A stretch of 64,000 bases of DNA from Saccharothrix syringae (GCF_009498035.1 NZ_CP034550.1:1054001-1118000); one strand, 5' to 3'; shown: positions 1-9,610, numbered from the stretch's first letter. Program-made: numbers and translations. The notes: generated from the letters alone by a model not told the origin.

Positions 1-2622
1 GGCCTGGTCGCGGGCGCCTCGGCCGAGGGCAACTGGCAGCAGTTCCAGCTGTTCCTCAACAGCACCCCGTTCGGGGTCCAGGACCCCGAGTTCGGGCACG
101 ACATCGGCTTCTACGCCTTCCAGCTGCCGTTCTACACCTGGCTGCTGTCGTGGCTGTTCATCGCCACCGCGGTGTCCTTCATCGGCGCCGTGGTCGCCCA
201 CTACCTGTTCGGCGGCATCCGGCTGGCCGGGCGCGGCGGGCAGCTGTCCGGCCCGGCGCGGACCCACCTGGCGATCGTGGCCGGCGTGTTCGTGCTGCTC
301 AAGGCGGTGGCCTACTTCCTCGACCGCTACCAGCTGCTGTTCTCCGACCGGAACAGCAAGTTCGACGGCGCCAGCTACACCGACCTCAACGCGGTGCTGC
401 CGGCCAAGCTGATCCTGCTGTTCATCGCGGTCTTCTGCGCGGTGGCGTTCTTCGCCGGCGCGGTGCTGCGCAACCTGCAGCTGCCCGCGATCGCGACCGT
501 GCTGCTGGTGCTGTCGAGCATCCTGGTCGGCGCGGCGTGGCCCGCGGTGCTGGAGCAGTTCTCGGTCCGGCCGAACGCCATCGAGAAGGAAGCCGAGTCG
601 ATCAGCCGCAGCATCACCGCGACCAGGCAGGCGTACGGGCTGACCGACGACAAGGTCGAGACCCAGCCGTACGCCGGCAAGCAGAACGTCTCGCTGGAGG
701 AGCTGAAGAACGACCAGGCGACGCTGGGCAACGTCCGGCTGCTCGACCCGGCGGTCATCTCGGAGACGTTCACCCAGTTCCAGCAGCTGCGGCCGTTCTA
801 CTCGTTCCCGGAGAAGCTGGACGTCGACCGGTACACAGTGGACGGGCAGCTGCAGGACTACATCGTGGCGGTCCGCGAGCTCAACACCGGCGGCATCCCG
901 CAGGGCCAGCGCGACTGGATCAACCAGCACCTGATCTACACCCACGGCAACGGCATGGTGTTCGCCGAGGCCAGCAGGGTCAACTCGCCCGCCGACGAGG
1001 GCGGCAACGGCGGCTACCCGGTGTTCGACGTGGCCGAGGTCGGCCCGGACGGCCAGGTCAAGCCCAGCCCGTTCGGCGTGCAGCAGCCGCGGACCTACTT
1101 CGGCGAGATGGGCCAGCCCGGCGACTACGCCATCGTGGGCGGCCGCGGTGAGGACGCGCCCGGCGAGTACGACACCGACCGCTCGTCCTACACCTACGAC
1201 GGCAAGGGCGGCGTCCGCATCGGCGGGCTGTTCAACAAGCTGGTCTTCGCCGCCTACTACAGCCAGCGGAACATCCTGTTCAACTCGGCCATCGGCGACG
1301 ACTCGCGGATCATCTTCAACCGCAACCCGCGCGAGCGCGTGGAGAACGTCGCGCCGTGGCTGACCGTGGACGGCGACCCGTACCCGGCGGTGGTCGACGG
1401 CCGCATCACCTGGATCGTCGACGGCTACACCACGCTGGAGAACTTCCCGTACGCGCGGCGCACCCCGCTGGGCGACGCCACCAACGACTCGCTGCCGGGC
1501 GTCGCGCAGCTGCCGAACCGGGAGATCAGCTACATCCGGAACTCGGTCAAGGCCACTGTGGACGCCTACGACGGCACGGTGACGCTCTACGCGATGGACC
1601 AGGAAGACCCGGTGCTCAAGGCGTGGCAGGGCGTCTTCCCGGGCACGGTGAAGCCCAGCTCCGACATGTCGCCGTCGCTGCGCGAGCACCTGCGCTACCC
1701 GGAGGACCTGTTCAAGGTCCAGCGCCGGATGCTGTCGGAGTACCACGTGGACAACCCGCGGGACTTCTACTCCGGCGTCTCGTTCTGGTCGGTGCCCTCG
1801 GACCCGACGGTCGACAACGTCACCACCGCCGAGGCCCAGCAGCAGCAGGGCGCCCAGCAGCGCGACCAGCAGCCGCCGTTCTACGTGCTGGCGGGCGACC
1901 CCACCGGTGACCCGAACAAGGTCAGCTTCCAGCTGACCAGCGCGCTGGTGCGGCTCAACCGCGAGTTCATGGCGTCCTACGTGACGGTCAGATCCGATCC
2001 GGACAACTACGGCAAGATCAGCGTCCTGACGCTGAACAACGAGGCCAAGGGCCCGCAGCAGATCCAGACCCAGTTCCTGACCTCCGGTGAGGTCAGCGGC
2101 GAGCTGAACGTGCTGGCCCAGCGGCAGACCAAGGTCGTCTACGGCAACCTGCTCACCCTCCCGGTGGGCGGCGGCCTGCTCTACGTCGAACCGGTCTACA
2201 TCGAGCGGACCAGCCAGAACACCCAGTTCCCGCAGCTCTACAAGGTGCTGGTCAGCTTCGGTGACAAGGTGGGCTACGCACCGACGCTGAGCGAGGCGCT
2301 GGAGCAGGTGCTCTCCGGGGCCTCGGCCCAGGTGCCCGACCCGGGCAACGGCCAGCAGCCGCCGACGAGCACGTCGACCAACCCGTCCACGACGCAGACC
2401 GCGCCACCCGGCGGTGACGGGCAGCTGTCCGAGCGCGACCAGGCCGCGCGGGACATCCGGACCGCGATCGACCGGGTGAAGGCGGCGCAGGCCAGTGGCA
2501 ACTTCGCCGAGCTGGGCAACGCCTACGACGCCCTGGACAAGGCGCTGAAGAGGTACGAGGCGGCCGACTCGACGTCGACGCCGCCGTCGGCACCGCAGAC
2601 CTCGCCCACGCCGACCGGCTGA
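1..2622 (+). CDS. UPF0182 family membrane protein (5' truncated)
   Basis: The reading frame is open from the first base, so the gene starts upstream of the window; 873 residues are visible. Four hydrophobic segments lie at about visible residues 47-70, 89-105, 135-157 and 160-182. They are followed by a long soluble domain and a Gln/Pro/Ser/Thr-rich linker with a charged C-terminal helix. This layout is typical of actinobacterial UPF0182 proteins, which usually run to 950-1000 residues with about seven N-terminal membrane helices, so roughly 100 residues are missing. The biochemical function of the family is not established. A stem-loop terminator directly follows the stop codon. Confidence 0.9.
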   Translation, partial: GLVAGASAEGNWQQFQLFLNSTPFGVQDPEFGHDIGFYAFQLPFYTWLLSWLFIATAVSFIGAVVAHYLFGGIRLAGRGGQLSGPARTHLAIVAGVFVLLKAVAYFLDRYQLLFSDRNSKFDGASYTDLNAVLPAKLILLFIAVFCAVAFFAGAVLRNLQLPAIATVLLVLSSILVGAAWPAVLEQFSVRPNAIEKEAESISRSITATRQAYGLTDDKVETQPYAGKQNVSLEELKNDQATLGNVRLLDPAVISETFTQFQQLRPFYSFPEKLDVDRYTVDGQLQDYIVAVRELNTGGIPQGQRDWINQHLIYTHGNGMVFAEASRVNSPADEGGNGGYPVFDVAEVGPDGQVKPSPFGVQQPRTYFGEMGQPGDYAIVGGRGEDAPGEYDTDRSSYTYDGKGGVRIGGLFNKLVFAAYYSQRNILFNSAIGDDSRIIFNRNPRERVENVAPWLTVDGDPYPAVVDGRITWIVDGYTTLENFPYARRTPLGDATNDSLPGVAQLPNREISYIRNSVKATVDAYDGTVTLYAMDQEDPVLKAWQGVFPGTVKPSSDMSPSLREHLRYPEDLFKVQRRMLSEYHVDNPRDFYSGVSFWSVPSDPTVDNVTTAEAQQQQGAQQRDQQPPFYVLAGDPTGDPNKVSFQLTSALVRLNREFMASYVTVRSDPDNYGKISVLTLNNEAKGPQQIQTQFLTSGEVSGELNVLAQRQTKVVYGNLLTLPVGGGLLYVEPVYIERTSQNTQFPQLYKVLVSFGDKVGYAPTLSEALEQVLSGASAQVPDPGNGQQPPTSTSTNPSTTQTAPPGGDGQLSERDQAARDIRTAIDRVKAAQASGNFAELGNAYDALDKALKRYEAADSTSTPPSAPQTSPTPTG

Positions 2623-2639
2623 CCTGCGGGGAGTCGCTG

Positions 2640-2680
2640 AATCGGGTGGTCCCGGACACACCGGGGCCACCCGATTTGCA
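2640..2680 (+). terminator. Stem-loop terminator after UPF0182 gene
   Basis: The arms 2640-2655 and 2661-2676 pair over 16 bp with one G-T wobble around a five-base loop. The T-run is short, as usual in high-GC actinobacteria. It lies 17 bases after the stop codon and before the first tRNA gene. Confidence 0.7.
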
Positions 2681-2717
2681 TTCGGTCGCAACCAGCGCGT
2701 AGAGTACTGATTACCGA

Positions 2718-2791
2718 CGCGGGGTGGAGCAGCTCGGTAGCTCGCTGGGCTCATAACCCAGAGGTCGCAGGTTCAAATCCTGTCCCCGCTA
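2718..2791 (+). tRNA. Initiator tRNA-fMet (CAT), copy 1
   Basis: This 74-base cloverleaf has anticodon CAT in the loop CTCATAA. The initiator hallmarks are visible: three consecutive G-C pairs at the bottom of the anticodon stem (CTGGG/CCCAG), the A11-T24 pair in the D stem (GAGC/GCTC), and no Watson-Crick pair at the acceptor end (C1 faces T72). The CCA end is not encoded. An identical second copy lies 321 bases downstream. Confidence 0.95.
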
Positions 2792-2801
2792 CAAAGTTGG
2801 G

Positions 2802-2838
2802 AAAGTCCTGTCTGCACAGAGCGCAGACAGGACTTTTT
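2802..2838 (+). terminator. Rho-independent terminator after fMet tRNA copy 1
   Basis: Perfect 14-bp stem (2802-2815 with 2823-2836) with a seven-base loop, running into five T residues. It begins 10 bases after the tRNA. Confidence 0.9.
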
Positions 2839-2847
2839 CGCATTTCA

Positions 2848-2896
2848 CCGGGGGTCCAACCCCCGGACCCCGGGCAGGAGGGGCTTCGCCCCCCTG
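2848..2896. repeat. GC-rich intergenic hairpin pair
   Basis: Two adjacent hairpins: CCGGGGG/CCCCCGG with a five-base loop at 2848-2866, then a GCAGG-GGGG / CCCC-CCTGC hairpin with a TTC-type loop at 2874-2896. G/C-rich hairpin pairs of this sort recur between genes in streptomycetes and relatives. No coding function is seen. Confidence 0.5.
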
Positions 2897-3038
2897 CACC
2901 CCCCGGCTGTGTGCCGGACCGGTGGTGGTGGGGGAACTGGGCCGGGTGGGGTTGGCATGGGCTGTGAGCTGGGGAAATGTGAGTTTGGGGGGGCCGGTGA
3001 AAAGGGGTTCTGGAGGGGTGTATAGTTCTACATGTCGA

Positions 3039-3112
3039 CGCGGGGTGGAGCAGCTCGGTAGCTCGCTGGGCTCATAACCCAGAGGTCGCAGGTTCAAATC
3101 CTGTCCCCGCTA
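3039..3112 (+). tRNA. Initiator tRNA-fMet (CAT), copy 2
   Basis: The sequence is identical over all 74 bases to the copy at 2718. It has the same C1/T72 mismatch, GGG/CCC anticodon-stem pairs and CAT anticodon, and no encoded CCA. It has its own terminator, different in sequence from that of copy 1, so the two genes appear to be separate transcription units. Confidence 0.95.
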
Positions 3113-3120
3113 CTGAAGTG

Positions 3121-3155
3121 AGGCCCCCTCTCCTGGTGAGAGGGGGCCTTTGCTT
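3121..3155 (+). terminator. Terminator after fMet tRNA copy 2
   Basis: Perfect 12-bp stem (3121-3132 with 3138-3149) with a five-base loop, followed by TTTGCTTT. It also lies just past the stop codon of the convergent small zinc-protein gene and may act in both directions. Confidence 0.85.
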
Positions 3156-3416
3156 TCAGGTCATGTTCTCGGCCCAGTACTGCGCGCAGGTCAGTGAGCA
3201 CACCCGGCCCTCGCCGCTGACGGTGCGGTGCCGGCGGATCTGCTTGCCGCACACCATGCACTCGTCCTTGCCCGCCTGCGCGGGGATGGTGCCGCTCGCC
3301 CACGCGCGGGCGTTGCGCACGACCTTGGTCCCCGTTGTCCATTTGATGCCCACAGTCGACCTCCCAGGGAAACGAACACCCGTGGTAATGGTCTCACCAC
3401 TGGGCGTGTTTGCCAC
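3156..3416 (-). CDS. Small zinc-ribbon-like protein
   Basis: 86 residues from a GTG start. The C-terminal half carries CMVCGKQ and, about 20 residues on, CSLTC, a four-cysteine pattern that could bind one zinc ion. The N-terminal half is basic and has no recognisable motif. Its stop codon sits beside the terminator of the second fMet tRNA gene. I recognise no named family. The metal-binding reading is inferred from cysteine spacing only. No clear ribosome site was seen, so the start is uncertain. Confidence 0.5.
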   Translation of the reverse strand: MANTPSGETITTGVRFPGRSTVGIKWTTGTKVVRNARAWASGTIPAQAGKDECMVCGKQIRRHRTVSGEGRVCSLTCAQYWAENMT

Positions 3417-3731
3417 ATCAGACGTCGAACATCACCGGGTTGTGCTATCGGGGACCTTCGGAGTCCGGCCCGGTGGCTGCGGGGGGTGATGCCCGGCTGC
3501 CGTTAGGGTGAACGCAATAGTGCGGTTTCCCTTGCCCGCCAATGATTTCCACTTCAGGTGGACACGTGGGGTCAAGCGGCCGAACGCGTGGCGGTCCCCG
3601 TCGGTGCGGTTACGCAGCGGAGCTTCCCGTTGCTCCGCTTGGCCCAACTCCGCTAGGCCGTGATCAGCCACTGTGGACGGAACGGCTGACCATTGTGGAC
3701 AGCGGTCGCGGGGCGTGGCACCGTTGGTGGT
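3417..3731. other. Intergenic region, divergent promoters expected
   Basis: 315 bases between the minus-strand zinc-ribbon gene and the plus-strand PadR gene. No convincing reading frame. Two TGTGGAC words (3672-3678 and 3694-3700) are 22 bp apart, two helical turns, shortly upstream of the PadR start. They could be an operator, but the evidence is weak. Confidence 0.3.
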
Positions 3732-4232
3732 GTGTCGGACCTGAATGCGACCGCGGCCGCCCTGCTCGGGCTGCTGCACGACGGACCCAAGACCGGTGGA
3801 CAGCTGGTGGCTGAGGCCGGGGAGCGCTTCGGTGCGTTCTTCAGCGTCACCCGCAGCCAGGTCTACCGCGAGCTCCCCGCGCTGGCGGACGCCGGCCTGC
3901 TGCGCCTCGGCAAGCAGGGCCCGCGCTCCAGCCAGCAGTACGTCCTCACCGCGGCGGGCAAGAAGGCGTTCAAGAACTGGCTGCTCTCCGAGCCCGGCCC
4001 GGACCACCTGCGCAGCCCGCTGATCCTGCGGCTGGTGCACGCGGGCTCGCTGACGCCCAAGCAGCGGCAGAACCTGATCGACTCGGCGCGCGCCACCTAC
4101 AGCGCCGAGCAGGACGCCGCCCGCGCCGCCGTCAAGACCGCCGAGGACGCCTACTCGAAGGCGGTGGCGGAGTTCGGCCTGGCCCACGCCAAGGCCGTGC
4201 TCAAGCTGCTCGACGCCATCCCGCACGGCTGA
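3732..4232 (+). CDS. PadR-family transcriptional regulator
   Basis: 166 residues from GTG 3732; an in-frame GTG at 3693 would add 13 residues unlike the family. The N-terminal 85 residues form the PadR winged helix, including the YRELPALADAGLL helix-wing stretch and a basic wing ending in YVLTAAG. The C-terminal half is a long Ala/Lys-rich helix of the type used for dimerisation. PadR proteins usually repress nearby or their own genes in response to phenolics or drugs. No obvious target is next to it, since the downstream gene is prfB, so the ligand is unknown. Confidence 0.8.
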   Translation: MSDLNATAAALLGLLHDGPKTGGQLVAEAGERFGAFFSVTRSQVYRELPALADAGLLRLGKQGPRSSQQYVLTAAGKKAFKNWLLSEPGPDHLRSPLILRLVHAGSLTPKQRQNLIDSARATYSAEQDAARAAVKTAEDAYSKAVAEFGLAHAKAVLKLLDAIPHG

Positions 4233-4283
4233 AGCGCGTCGACCGGTCGCACTCCGCGGCCGGTCCTGGCGTAATCTTCTGCC

Positions 4284-5384
4284 GTGAACCCCGACGTCGA
4301 AGCAGACATCAAGGACCTCTCCGCCACGCTCGCGAGCATCGAGGCGGTGATGGACCTCGATTCGCTGCGCGCGCAGGTCGCCGAGCTGGAGCAGCAGGCG
4401 GCCCGGCCCGACCTCTGGGAGGACCAGGAGAAGGCGCAGCGCGTCACCAGCCAGCTCTCCCACAAGCAGAGTGAGCTGCGCCACGTCACCGGCCTGCGCG
4501 ACCGGCTGGACGACCTCGGCGTGCTCTACGAGCTGGCCGAGGACGAGGGCGACGCGGGCAGCCTGGCCGAGGCCGACGCCGAGCGGTCGAAGCTGCGCGA
4601 CGAGATCTCCTCGCTGGAGGTCCGCACGCTGCTGTCCGGGGAGTACGACGAGCGCAACGCCCTGGTCACCATCCGGGCCGAGGCGGGCGGCGTGGACGCG
4701 GCCGACTTCGCCGAGATGCTGCTGCGCATGTACTCGCGGTGGGCCGAGCGCCACGGCTACGGCATCGACGTGTTCGACACCTCCTACGCGGAGGAGGCGG
4801 GCATCAAGTCCGCCACGTTCCGCATCACCGCCCCCTACGCCTACGGCACGCTCAGCGTCGAGCAGGGCACGCACCGCCTGGTGCGCATCTCGCCGTTCGA
4901 CAACCAGGGCCGCCGGCAGACGTCGTTCGCGGGCGTCGAGGTGGTGCCCGTGGTCGAGCAGTCCGACCACGTCGACATCGACGAGAAGGAGCTGCGGGTC
5001 GACGTGTACCGCTCGTCCGGCCCGGGCGGCCAGGGCGTGAACACCACCGACTCGGCGGTGCGCATCACCCACCTCCCGACCGGCATCGTGGTCTCCTGCC
5101 AGAACGAGCGGTCGCAGCTGCAGAACCGGGCCACCGCCATGGCCGTGCTCCAGGCCAAGCTGCTGGAGCGCCAGCGCCAGGAGGAGCAGGCGAAGATGGA
5201 CGCCCTCAAGGACAGCGGGTCCAGCTGGGGCAACCAGATGCGCTCCTACGTGCTGCACCCCTACCAGATGGTCAAGGACCTGCGCACCGAGCACGAGGTC
5301 GGCAACCCGTCCGCGGTGCTCGACGGCGAGATCGACGACTTCCTGGAGGCCGGCATCCGCTGGCGCAAGCAGCAGCAGTCCTGA
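4284..5384 (+). CDS. prfB: Peptide chain release factor 2
   Basis: 366 residues, GTG start. Reads UGA and UAA and triggers peptide release at the ribosome. The stop-recognition tripeptide SPF is at residues 203-205 and the catalytic GGQ is at 248-250 within [14 protein letters not shown]. Both are where RF2 has them, and SPF separates it from RF1. The frame is continuous from the start, so the autoregulatory +1 frameshift of many bacterial prfB genes is absent. It is followed by a terminator and then ftsE, a common actinobacterial order. Confidence 0.97.
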   Translation: MNPDVEADIKDLSATLASIEAVMDLDSLRAQVAELEQQAARPDLWEDQEKAQRVTSQLSHKQSELRHVTGLRDRLDDLGVLYELAEDEGDAGSLAEADAERSKLRDEISSLEVRTLLSGEYDERNALVTIRAEAGGVDAADFAEMLLRMYSRWAERHGYGIDVFDTSYAEEAGIKSATFRITAPYAYGTLSVEQGTHRLVRISPFDNQGRRQTSFAGVEVVPVVEQSDHVDIDEKELRVDVYRSSGPGGQGVNTTDSAVRITHLPTGIVVSCQNERSQLQNRATAMAVLQAKLLERQRQEEQAKMDALKDSGSSWGNQMRSYVLHPYQMVKDLRTEHEVGNPSAVLDGEIDDFLEAGIRWRKQQQS

Positions 5385-5390
5385 TCGGTC

Positions 5391-5436
5391 AAGCCCCCGT
5401 CCGGCGCTGCCCCACTTGGGCGAGACGGGGGCTTTA
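5391..5436 (+). terminator. Terminator after prfB
   Basis: Perfect 11-bp stem AAGCCCCCGTC / GACGGGGGCTT (5391-5401 with 5424-5434) with a 22-base loop and a short T-run, between the prfB stop codon and the ftsE start. Confidence 0.75.
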
Positions 5437-5463
5437 CCCCGGCGGTGAGTAGACTCGCGCCTC

Positions 5464-6153
5464 GTGATTCGCCTCGAACACGTGTCCAAGGTCTACAAGA
5501 CCTCCTCGCGCCCCGCGCTCGACAACGTCTCGGTCGAGATGGCCAAGGGTGAGTTCGTGTTCCTCATCGGCCCGTCCGGGTCCGGCAAGTCCACGTTCCT
5601 GCGCCTGCTGCTGCGCGAAGAGGTGCCCTCCAAGGGCCGCGTGTACGTGTCCAACTTCGACGTCGCCAAGATGTCGCGGCGCCGGGTCCCCCGCCTGCGC
5701 CAGTCCATCGGCTGCGTGTTCCAGGACTTCCGGCTGCTGACGAACAAGACGGTGGCGGAGAACGTCGCGTTCGCGCTGGAGGTCATCGGCAAGCCGCGCA
5801 ACACCATCGTCAAGGTGGTGCCCGAGGTGCTGCAGCTGGTGGGCCTCGACGGCAAGGCCGACCGGATGCCGCACGAGCTGTCCGGCGGCGAGCAGCAGCG
5901 GGTCGCCATCGCCCGCGCGTTCGTCAACCGGCCGCTGGTCCTGCTCGCCGACGAGCCCACCGGCAACCTGGACCCCGACACGAGCCAGGACATCATGCTG
6001 CTGCTGGAGCGGATCAACCGCACCGGCACGACGGTGCTGATGGCCACCCACGACCACTCGATCGTCGACTCCATGCGCCGCCGCGTGGTCGAGCTCGACC
6101 ACGGCCGGATCATCCGCGACGACGCGCGGGGCGTTTACGGCGTGGGCCGCTGA
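5464..6153 (+). CDS. ftsE: Cell-division ATP-binding protein FtsE
   Basis: 229 residues, GTG start. ABC-type ATPase that pairs with FtsX at the septal membrane and, in actinobacteria, drives activation of a cell-wall hydrolase. Walker A GPSGSGKS is at residues 36-43, the signature LSGGEQQ at about 139 and Walker B LLADEPTG at about 160, with a switch histidine in ATHDHS. Length matches the family (220-230). ftsX follows after 37 bases. Confidence 0.96.
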   Translation: MIRLEHVSKVYKTSSRPALDNVSVEMAKGEFVFLIGPSGSGKSTFLRLLLREEVPSKGRVYVSNFDVAKMSRRRVPRLRQSIGCVFQDFRLLTNKTVAENVAFALEVIGKPRNTIVKVVPEVLQLVGLDGKADRMPHELSGGEQQRVAIARAFVNRPLVLLADEPTGNLDPDTSQDIMLLLERINRTGTTVLMATHDHSIVDSMRRRVVELDHGRIIRDDARGVYGVGR

Positions 6154-6190
6154 ACCCCCTCTACCCCCGACCCTGAGGAACGCTCCCCCG

Positions 6191-7093
6191 ATGCGTACCA
6201 GCTTCGTGTTCAGCGAGGTCGTCACCGGCCTCCGCCGGAACGTCACGATGACCATCGCCATGGTGCTGACGACCGCGATCTCGCTCTTCCTGTTCGGCGT
6301 CGGCCTGCTGGTCGTCAACATGGTCGGCAAGATGCAGGACGACTACCTCGGCCAGCTGGAAGTCGCGGTCATGCTGACCAACGACATCAGCACCAACGAC
6401 AAGGACTGCACGCAGGAGCCGTGCAAGGGCCTGCGCACCGAGCTGGAGACAACCTCGGGGGTCGACACCGTCGTCTACGAGAACCGCGAGAAGGGCTACG
6501 AGCGGTTCCGCAAGATCTTCGAGGCGCAGCCCGAGCTGGTCAAGCTCGCCCGGCCGGAGGCCATCCCGGCCATGTTCCGGGTCAAGCTCGACGACCCCGA
6601 GCGGTCCGACGTGATCGTCCAGGCGTTCACCGGCAAGGCCGGCGTGAAGAACGTCGACGACCAGAGCAAGGACCTCGACCGGCTGTTCGGCTTCCTCAAC
6701 GGCGTGCGCGACGCGGCGCTGGCGCTGGCGCTGCTCCAGGCGGCGGCGGCCCTGCTGCTGATCTCGAACACCATCCAGGTCTCGGCGTTCACCAGGCGCA
6801 CCGAGGTCGGCATCATGCGGCTGGTGGGCGCGACCCGCTGGTACACGCAGCTGCCGTTCCTCATCGAGGCGGTGGTCGCGGGCGTGATCGGCGCCTTCGC
6901 CGCGATCGGCCTGCTCGTGGTGACCAAGGTCTTCCTGCTCAACCGGGTGCTGGGCGAGCTGTTCTCGTCCAACATCATCCCGGAGGTGAGCATGGTCGAG
7001 ATCCTGGTCCTCTCACCCGTCCTGCTGGGCGTGGCGGTCCTGATCTCCGCCCTCACCGGCTACGTCACGCTGCGTCTCTACGTGCGGCTATAA
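6191..7093 (+). CDS. ftsX: Cell-division permease-like protein FtsX
   Basis: 300 residues. One N-terminal membrane helix (about 22-45) is followed by an extracellular domain of about 120 residues that includes a two-cysteine loop. Three C-terminal helices follow, with the FtsX-type stretch AFTRRTEVGIMRLVGA between helices two and three. FtsX passes the ATP-driven signal of FtsE across the membrane to peptidoglycan hydrolases. The start at ATG 6191 fits the conserved MRTSFVFSEV beginning. It is co-directional with ftsE and smpB. Confidence 0.96.
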   Translation: MRTSFVFSEVVTGLRRNVTMTIAMVLTTAISLFLFGVGLLVVNMVGKMQDDYLGQLEVAVMLTNDISTNDKDCTQEPCKGLRTELETTSGVDTVVYENREKGYERFRKIFEAQPELVKLARPEAIPAMFRVKLDDPERSDVIVQAFTGKAGVKNVDDQSKDLDRLFGFLNGVRDAALALALLQAAAALLLISNTIQVSAFTRRTEVGIMRLVGATRWYTQLPFLIEAVVAGVIGAFAAIGLLVVTKVFLLNRVLGELFSSNIIPEVSMVEILVLSPVLLGVAVLISALTGYVTLRLYVRL

Positions 7094-7123
7094 CGACTGG
7101 CGCGGTCACGTAAGGTTGCGGTC

Positions 7124-7600
7124 ATGGTCAAGGAACGCGGTCAGAAGGTGATCGCGTCGAACCGCAAGGCTCGGCACGACTACACCATCCTCGACACCTA
7201 CGAAGCGGGCATCGTGCTCGTGGGCACCGAGGTCAAGAGCCTGCGCATGGGTCGGGCGTCCCTCGTGGACGCCTTCGGCCAGGTCGACGACGGCGAGATC
7301 TGGCTGCACGCGCTGCACATCCCCGAGTACGTGGCGGGCACCTGGACCAACCACGAGGTCCGCCGCAAGCGGAAGCTGCTGCTGCACCGCAAGGAGATCG
7401 AGCGGCTGATCGGCAAGACCAAGGAGAGCGGCCTGTCCCTGATCCCGCTCCAGATGTACTTCAAGGACGGGTACGTCAAGGTCGAGCTGGCGCTCGCGCG
7501 CGGCAAGAAGGCATACGACAAGCGCCAGGACCTGGCCAAGCGGGACGCGCAGCGGGAGATCCAGCGCGCCCACGGCCGGGCGCTCAAGGGCCGCTACTGA
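7124..7600 (+). CDS. smpB: tmRNA-binding protein SmpB
   Basis: 158 residues. Binds the tRNA-like domain of tmRNA and takes it to stalled ribosomes. Family stretches are present: NRKARHDY near the N-terminus, GTEVKSLR, and a basic C-terminal tail ([19 protein letters not shown]). The stop codon overlaps the stop codon of the convergent response-regulator gene by 7 bp. ssrA itself lies about 2 kb downstream, past the two-component system. Confidence 0.97.
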   Translation: MVKERGQKVIASNRKARHDYTILDTYEAGIVLVGTEVKSLRMGRASLVDAFGQVDDGEIWLHALHIPEYVAGTWTNHEVRRKRKLLLHRKEIERLIGKTKESGLSLIPLQMYFKDGYVKVELALARGKKAYDKRQDLAKRDAQREIQRAHGRALKGRY

Positions 7601-8241
7601 CCGAGGTTGAGGTAGGCGAGCACGGCCCGCACCCGCCGGTGCTCGGACGTGCTCGGCTCCAGCCCCAGCTTGGCGAAGATGTTGCCCACGTGCTTCTCCA
7701 CCGCGCCGTCCGAGACCACCAGCGACGCCGCGATGGCGCTGTTGGACAGGCCCTGGGCCATCAGCCCCAGCACCTCGCGCTCGCGCTGGGTGAGCGAGTC
7801 GACCGGGTTGCGCCGGGACCGCACCATCAGCTGCATCATCACCTCGTGGTCGATGCTGGTGCCCCCGGCCGCCACCCGGCGCACCGCGGCCACGAACTCC
7901 GCCACGTCGGCCACCCGCTCCTTGAGCAGGTAGCCGACGCCGTGCGAGCCGCCGGCCAGCAGCTCGACGGCGTACCGCTCCTCCACGTACTGCGAGAGCA
8001 CCAGCACCGGCAGGTCCGGCACCCGCCTGCGGGCCTCGATCGCCGCCCGCAGGCCCTCGTCGGTGAACGTCGGCGGCATCCGCACGTCCACCAGCGCCAG
8101 GTCGGGCCGGTGCCGCTCGACCGCGTCGAGCAGCGCCTCCCCGTCCTCCACGGCCGCGACGGTGTCGATGCCCTCGTCCGCCAGCAGGCGCTGCACACCC
8201 ACCCTGAGCAGCACCGAGTCCTCGGCGATCACCACGCGCAC
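7594..8241 (-). CDS. NarL/LuxR-type response regulator
   Basis: 215 residues, GTG start at 8241 overlapping the end of the histidine-kinase gene by 13 bp, which suggests translational coupling. The receiver domain has acidic residues E7/D8, phospho-acceptor D52 (LVDVRMPP) and K107. The C-terminal HTH (about 147-205) starts with [10 protein letters not shown] and includes [21 protein letters not shown]. It is the output of the adjacent sensor kinase. The target genes cannot be told from the sequence. Confidence 0.92.
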   Translation of the reverse strand: MRVVIAEDSVLLRVGVQRLLADEGIDTVAAVEDGEALLDAVERHRPDLALVDVRMPPTFTDEGLRAAIEARRRVPDLPVLVLSQYVEERYAVELLAGGSHGVGYLLKERVADVAEFVAAVRRVAAGGTSIDHEVMMQLMVRSRRNPVDSLTQREREVLGLMAQGLSNSAIAASLVVSDGAVEKHVGNIFAKLGLEPSTSEHRRVRAVLAYLNLGQ

Positions 8242-9479
8242 GGCAGCTCCGCCCTGATCACGGTCGGCCCCCCGACGGGGCTCAGCACGACGACCACGCC
8301 GTCGATGGTCGCAGCCCGGTCCGCCAGGCCCGCGAGCCCACCCCCCGGGCGGGCCTCCGCGCCGCCGCGGCCGTTGTCCACGACCTCCACCACCACGGAG
8401 TGGTCGGTGCGGGTGACCTCCACGCCGGCCGCGGTCGCCCCGGAGTGCTTGGCGAGGTTGGTCAGCGCCTCGGCCACGATGAAGTAGGCCGTGCTCTCCA
8501 CCGCCGTGGGCGGGCGCGGCTCGACGTCCACGCTCACCGTCACCGGGATGGGCGACCTGGCGGCCAGCGACGACAGGGCGGCGTCCAGGCCGCGGTCGCC
8601 CAGCACCGACGGGTAGATGCCGCGGGCCAGGTCGCGCAGCTCGGAGATGGCGAGCTTGGCGTCGGCGTGCGCCTCGGCGATCAGCTCGCGGGCGCCGTCC
8701 GGGTCGGTCTCCAGCTTGCCGCGCGCCCGGCCCAGGCCCATGGCCACCGCCACCAGCCGCTGCTGCGCCCCGTCGTGGAGGTCGCGCTCGATGCGCCTGC
8801 GCTCGGCCTCGGCCGCCTCCACGCCGCGCGCCCGGCTCGCCGACAGCCGCTCGGCCTCGGCGGAGAGCAGGGCGTTGCGGGAGGGGCCGAGCATCGCCCG
8901 GGCGAGCAGCGCGTGACCCCGGCCCATGGCCAGGAGCAGCCGGTAGGCGAGCACGCCGAGCAGGACGCCGACCAGGCCGACCGGGACGGCCTTGGCGAAC
9001 GAGTCGATCGCCCAGACCGTGCCGTCCGGCAGCAGCACCTCCCAGGTGGCCGGGAGCCAGTGCTGGTAGAACGGCAGCAGCGCGGCGGACAGGGGCACCG
9101 TCCACAGCACGAGGGTCAGGGTGAACTCGACGATGCCCAGCGGCAGCATCAGCAGCGAGTAGGCCAGGTCGCGCCAGGTCGCCGGGTCCTGCACGATCGA
9201 CTTGGCCCGCCGGGCCAGGCCGCCGGCGGGCAGCGGCCGGTAGGGGCTCGGGATGTCCGTGCCCAGCGCCACCCGCACCAGCCCGCGTTCCACGGACGCC
9301 GCGGTCCGCGCCGCGAGCAGGGTCAGCACGCCCAGCGGCAGGCCGACCCAGATCACCAGCGTGCCCAGGCTCGCCGAGCCCAGCGCGACCAGCAGGCTGA
9401 ACCAGAAGATGCCGGTCACCAGGCTGATCACGAAGTACGCGCTGGTCCGGAACACGTCCAGGTTGCTCCGCGTTGCCAT
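8229..9479 (-). CDS. Sensor histidine kinase (HisKA_3 / NarX-type)
   Basis: 416 residues from ATG 9479, chosen because GGGGG lies just upstream; an in-frame start 12 codons earlier has no such site. The first 190 residues hold two pairs of hydrophobic segments typical of an actinobacterial membrane sensor module. The dimerisation helix then has ERDLHDGAQQR with phospho-acceptor H235, and a HATPase domain follows with EALTNLAKHS and VVDNGRGG. It phosphorylates the overlapping NarL-type regulator. The signal is unknown; such pairs often respond to envelope stress. Confidence 0.9.
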   Translation of the reverse strand: MATRSNLDVFRTSAYFVISLVTGIFWFSLLVALGSASLGTLVIWVGLPLGVLTLLAARTAASVERGLVRVALGTDIPSPYRPLPAGGLARRAKSIVQDPATWRDLAYSLLMLPLGIVEFTLTLVLWTVPLSAALLPFYQHWLPATWEVLLPDGTVWAIDSFAKAVPVGLVGVLLGVLAYRLLLAMGRGHALLARAMLGPSRNALLSAEAERLSASRARGVEAAEAERRRIERDLHDGAQQRLVAVAMGLGRARGKLETDPDGARELIAEAHADAKLAISELRDLARGIYPSVLGDRGLDAALSSLAARSPIPVTVSVDVEPRPPTAVESTAYFIVAEALTNLAKHSGATAAGVEVTRTDHSVVVEVVDNGRGGAEARPGGGLAGLADRAATIDGVVVVLSPVGGPTVIRAELPCAW

Positions 9480-9610
9480 GTTCCCCCGCTCTCTCGGTGT
9501 ACAGGACCATCTCACCGGTTCGTGTGACAGCGGACCATCAGGTCCACCGGCCGACCGGGGGTGGGGACAGCCCTACCGGGTATTGGAATGAACGGCGGGT
9601 GGCGGGGCGT

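Noticed and set aside
3672..3702. DnaA boxes before padR
   Set aside because: The two TGTGGAC words match only part of the box, and no origin features or dnaA gene are near.
4284..4400. Programmed frameshift in prfB
   Set aside because: The frame is continuous from the start with no early TGA or CTT-TGA slip site.
3432..5489. 685-residue minus-strand frame over padR and prfB
   Set aside because: Antisense shadow of two well-supported genes; low-complexity Leu/Val/Arg composition, no motifs.
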